From the NCBI GenBank assembly GCA_030838025.1, contig JAUTXM010000419.1, positions 1-12,951 of the forward strand: DNA of 12,951 nucleotides, written 5' to 3'. A model generated the notes under the pieces. That model did no database searches. It worked only from the letters and a program-made list of their open reading frames with translations, and was not told the DNA's origin. The translations under genes and the position numbers were made by a program. Below are positions 12,360 through 12,951 of the stretch, one piece after another (the first letter of the stretch is position 1; each line of letters begins with the position of its first letter). This DNA is from Acidimicrobiaceae bacterium (GTDB lineage Bacteria > Actinomycetota > Acidimicrobiia > Acidimicrobiales > Palsa-688).

Positions 12360-12749
12360 ATGGAATTTGGCGTGGCGGTGGATCGGGCTGGCGAAGAGGC
12401 ACGGGTGGCAGTGAGCGGTGAACTCGACATGTTCACCTCTTCCTCCCTGCGCAGGGAGTTGGTCGATCTGATCGCCGATGGCGCGAGGGGCATCACCGTG
12501 GACCTCAGCCACGTCGAGTTTGTGGATTCGACGGCCCTCGGGGTGCTGGTGGGAGCGTTCAAACGGCTACGCGCACTCGATGGCAACCTGACACTCGCGA
12601 ATCCCAGTCCGGGAACGAAGAAGGTGCTGGAAATCACCGGCATCAACAGGATCCTCGACGTGGTATCGGATCGTGACGACGCTGGGGTGGACGGGCTTCG
12701 GCCGGGCACGCGGTCCGCCGCGGGACCCGATCCGGGTACGGCTGCCTAG
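12360..12749 (+). CDS. STAS-domain anti-sigma-factor antagonist (SpoIIAA/RsbV-like)
   Basis: This 129-residue protein is mostly one STAS domain (about residues 3-105). Family signatures are VAVSGELDMFTSSSLRREL near the start and VDLSHVEFVDSTALGVLVG, whose DST serine is the site phosphorylated by partner kinases in SpoIIAA/RsbV. The unphosphorylated form would bind an RsbW/SpoIIAB-like anti-sigma kinase and free a sigma factor. No such kinase is in the window. The last 25 residues are a Gly/Pro/Asp-rich extension. The start is ATG 12360, with the purine-rich AAGGCGGG at 12345-12352 at suitable distance; an in-frame GTG at 12315 is less likely. A strong stem-loop follows the stop directly. Confidence 0.88.
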   Translation: MEFGVAVDRAGEEARVAVSGELDMFTSSSLRRELVDLIADGARGITVDLSHVEFVDSTALGVLVGAFKRLRALDGNLTLANPSPGTKKVLEITGINRILDVVSDRDDAGVDGLRPGTRSAAGPDPGTAA

Positions 12750-12750
12750 C

Positions 12751-12769
12751 GCGCCGCCCCCAGCGGCGC
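12751..12769 (+). terminator. Stem-loop directly after the STAS gene
   Basis: GCGCCGC (12751-12757) and GCGGCGC (12763-12769) form a perfect 7-bp GC-only stem with loop CCCCA, one base after the stop codon. An overlapping alternative stem, CCGCC-gttg-GGCGG (12769-12782), shares its last base. There is no T-run, so this is terminator-like rather than a classical intrinsic terminator. Confidence 0.45.
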
Positions 12770-12815
12770 CGCCGTTGGGCGGAAGCCAGGAGGCGGCGGG
12801 ATACCGTAACCGACG

Positions 12816-12951
12816 ATGCCGCAACCCCTCGAACCGCCGTTCTGGGAGAACCGCGAGAGCATCGCCGCATCCCTGGCGACGGCGCGCTGGCCGGCCCCCG
12901 CGGACCGGGTCGTCCGGGAAACCCAGCGCTACCCGCGGCTATCAGACCGCT
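12816..12951 (+). CDS. 5' end of an unrecognised gene, cut by the window edge
   Basis: An open frame starts at ATG 12816 and runs off the window after 45 complete codons (begins MPQPLEPPFWENRESIAASL). Codon composition is GC-rich as in the neighbours. AGGAGG lies near 12789-12794, about 21 bp upstream, which is too far for this ATG, so the start is uncertain. It begins 66 bp after the STAS stop on the same strand. No family is recognisable from this fragment. Confidence 0.45.
   Translation, partial: MPQPLEPPFWENRESIAASLATARWPAPADRVVRETQRYPRLSDR

Noticed and set aside
1..12951. tRNA or rRNA genes
   Set aside because: No T-loop-like GTTCGA with matching acceptor stem outside coding regions, and no rRNA-like sequence was seen.

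Overview
The window is very GC-rich. It uses GTG and TTG starts, packs genes tightly with stop/start overlaps, and carries two ECF sigma factors, one with an RskA-type anti-sigma partner. This fits a high-GC actinomycete (Actinomycetota), possibly of the Acidimicrobiia type. That placement is inferred from style and gene families; there is no marker gene here. No tRNA, rRNA, insertion sequence or CRISPR array was seen.

Left part (1-4237, all + strand): a TetR/AcrR repressor of LmrA/YxaF type lies behind a perfect inverted repeat (16-35). It is followed by an ECF-like sigma factor whose stop overlaps (ATGA) the start of a DNA alkyltransferase. That alkyltransferase has an Ogt domain first and an Ada-type Cys4 zinc/methyl-acceptor domain last. 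An ERCC4-fold nuclease comes next, and then a TrmA/RlmD-type RNA m5U methyltransferase (TTGA overlap). Spacing suggests one operon or two coupled ones. The theme is alkylation damage, and the sigma-alkyltransferase pair could be a sensor-regulator module that does the job of the AraC-type part of classical Ada.

Middle (4243-9059): a 1126-residue STAND-type NTPase on the - strand has an NB-ARC-like core, seven to eight TPR-like repeats of exactly 40 residues, and a long Ala/Pro/Thr-rich basic tail encoded by tandem DNA repeats. It is convergent with the methyltransferase (5 bp between stops). It is divergent from a class III PLP aminotransferase, across a 128-bp intergenic region.

Right part (9034-12951): a sigma factor/anti-sigma pair on the - strand (ZAS motif, one membrane span, RskA-like outer domain; 8-bp overlap) is divergent from an exported protein of unknown family. 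The intergenic region holds a 10-bp tandem repeat of about 5.6 copies and two similar GAAC/CGTA promoter-like signals, one facing each way. A gene-poor stretch rich in hairpins follows (11356-11743), with a 26-nt direct repeat. Then come a small exported or membrane-anchored protein on the - strand, a STAS-domain anti-sigma-factor antagonist on the + strand, and the start of an unrecognised gene cut by the window edge.
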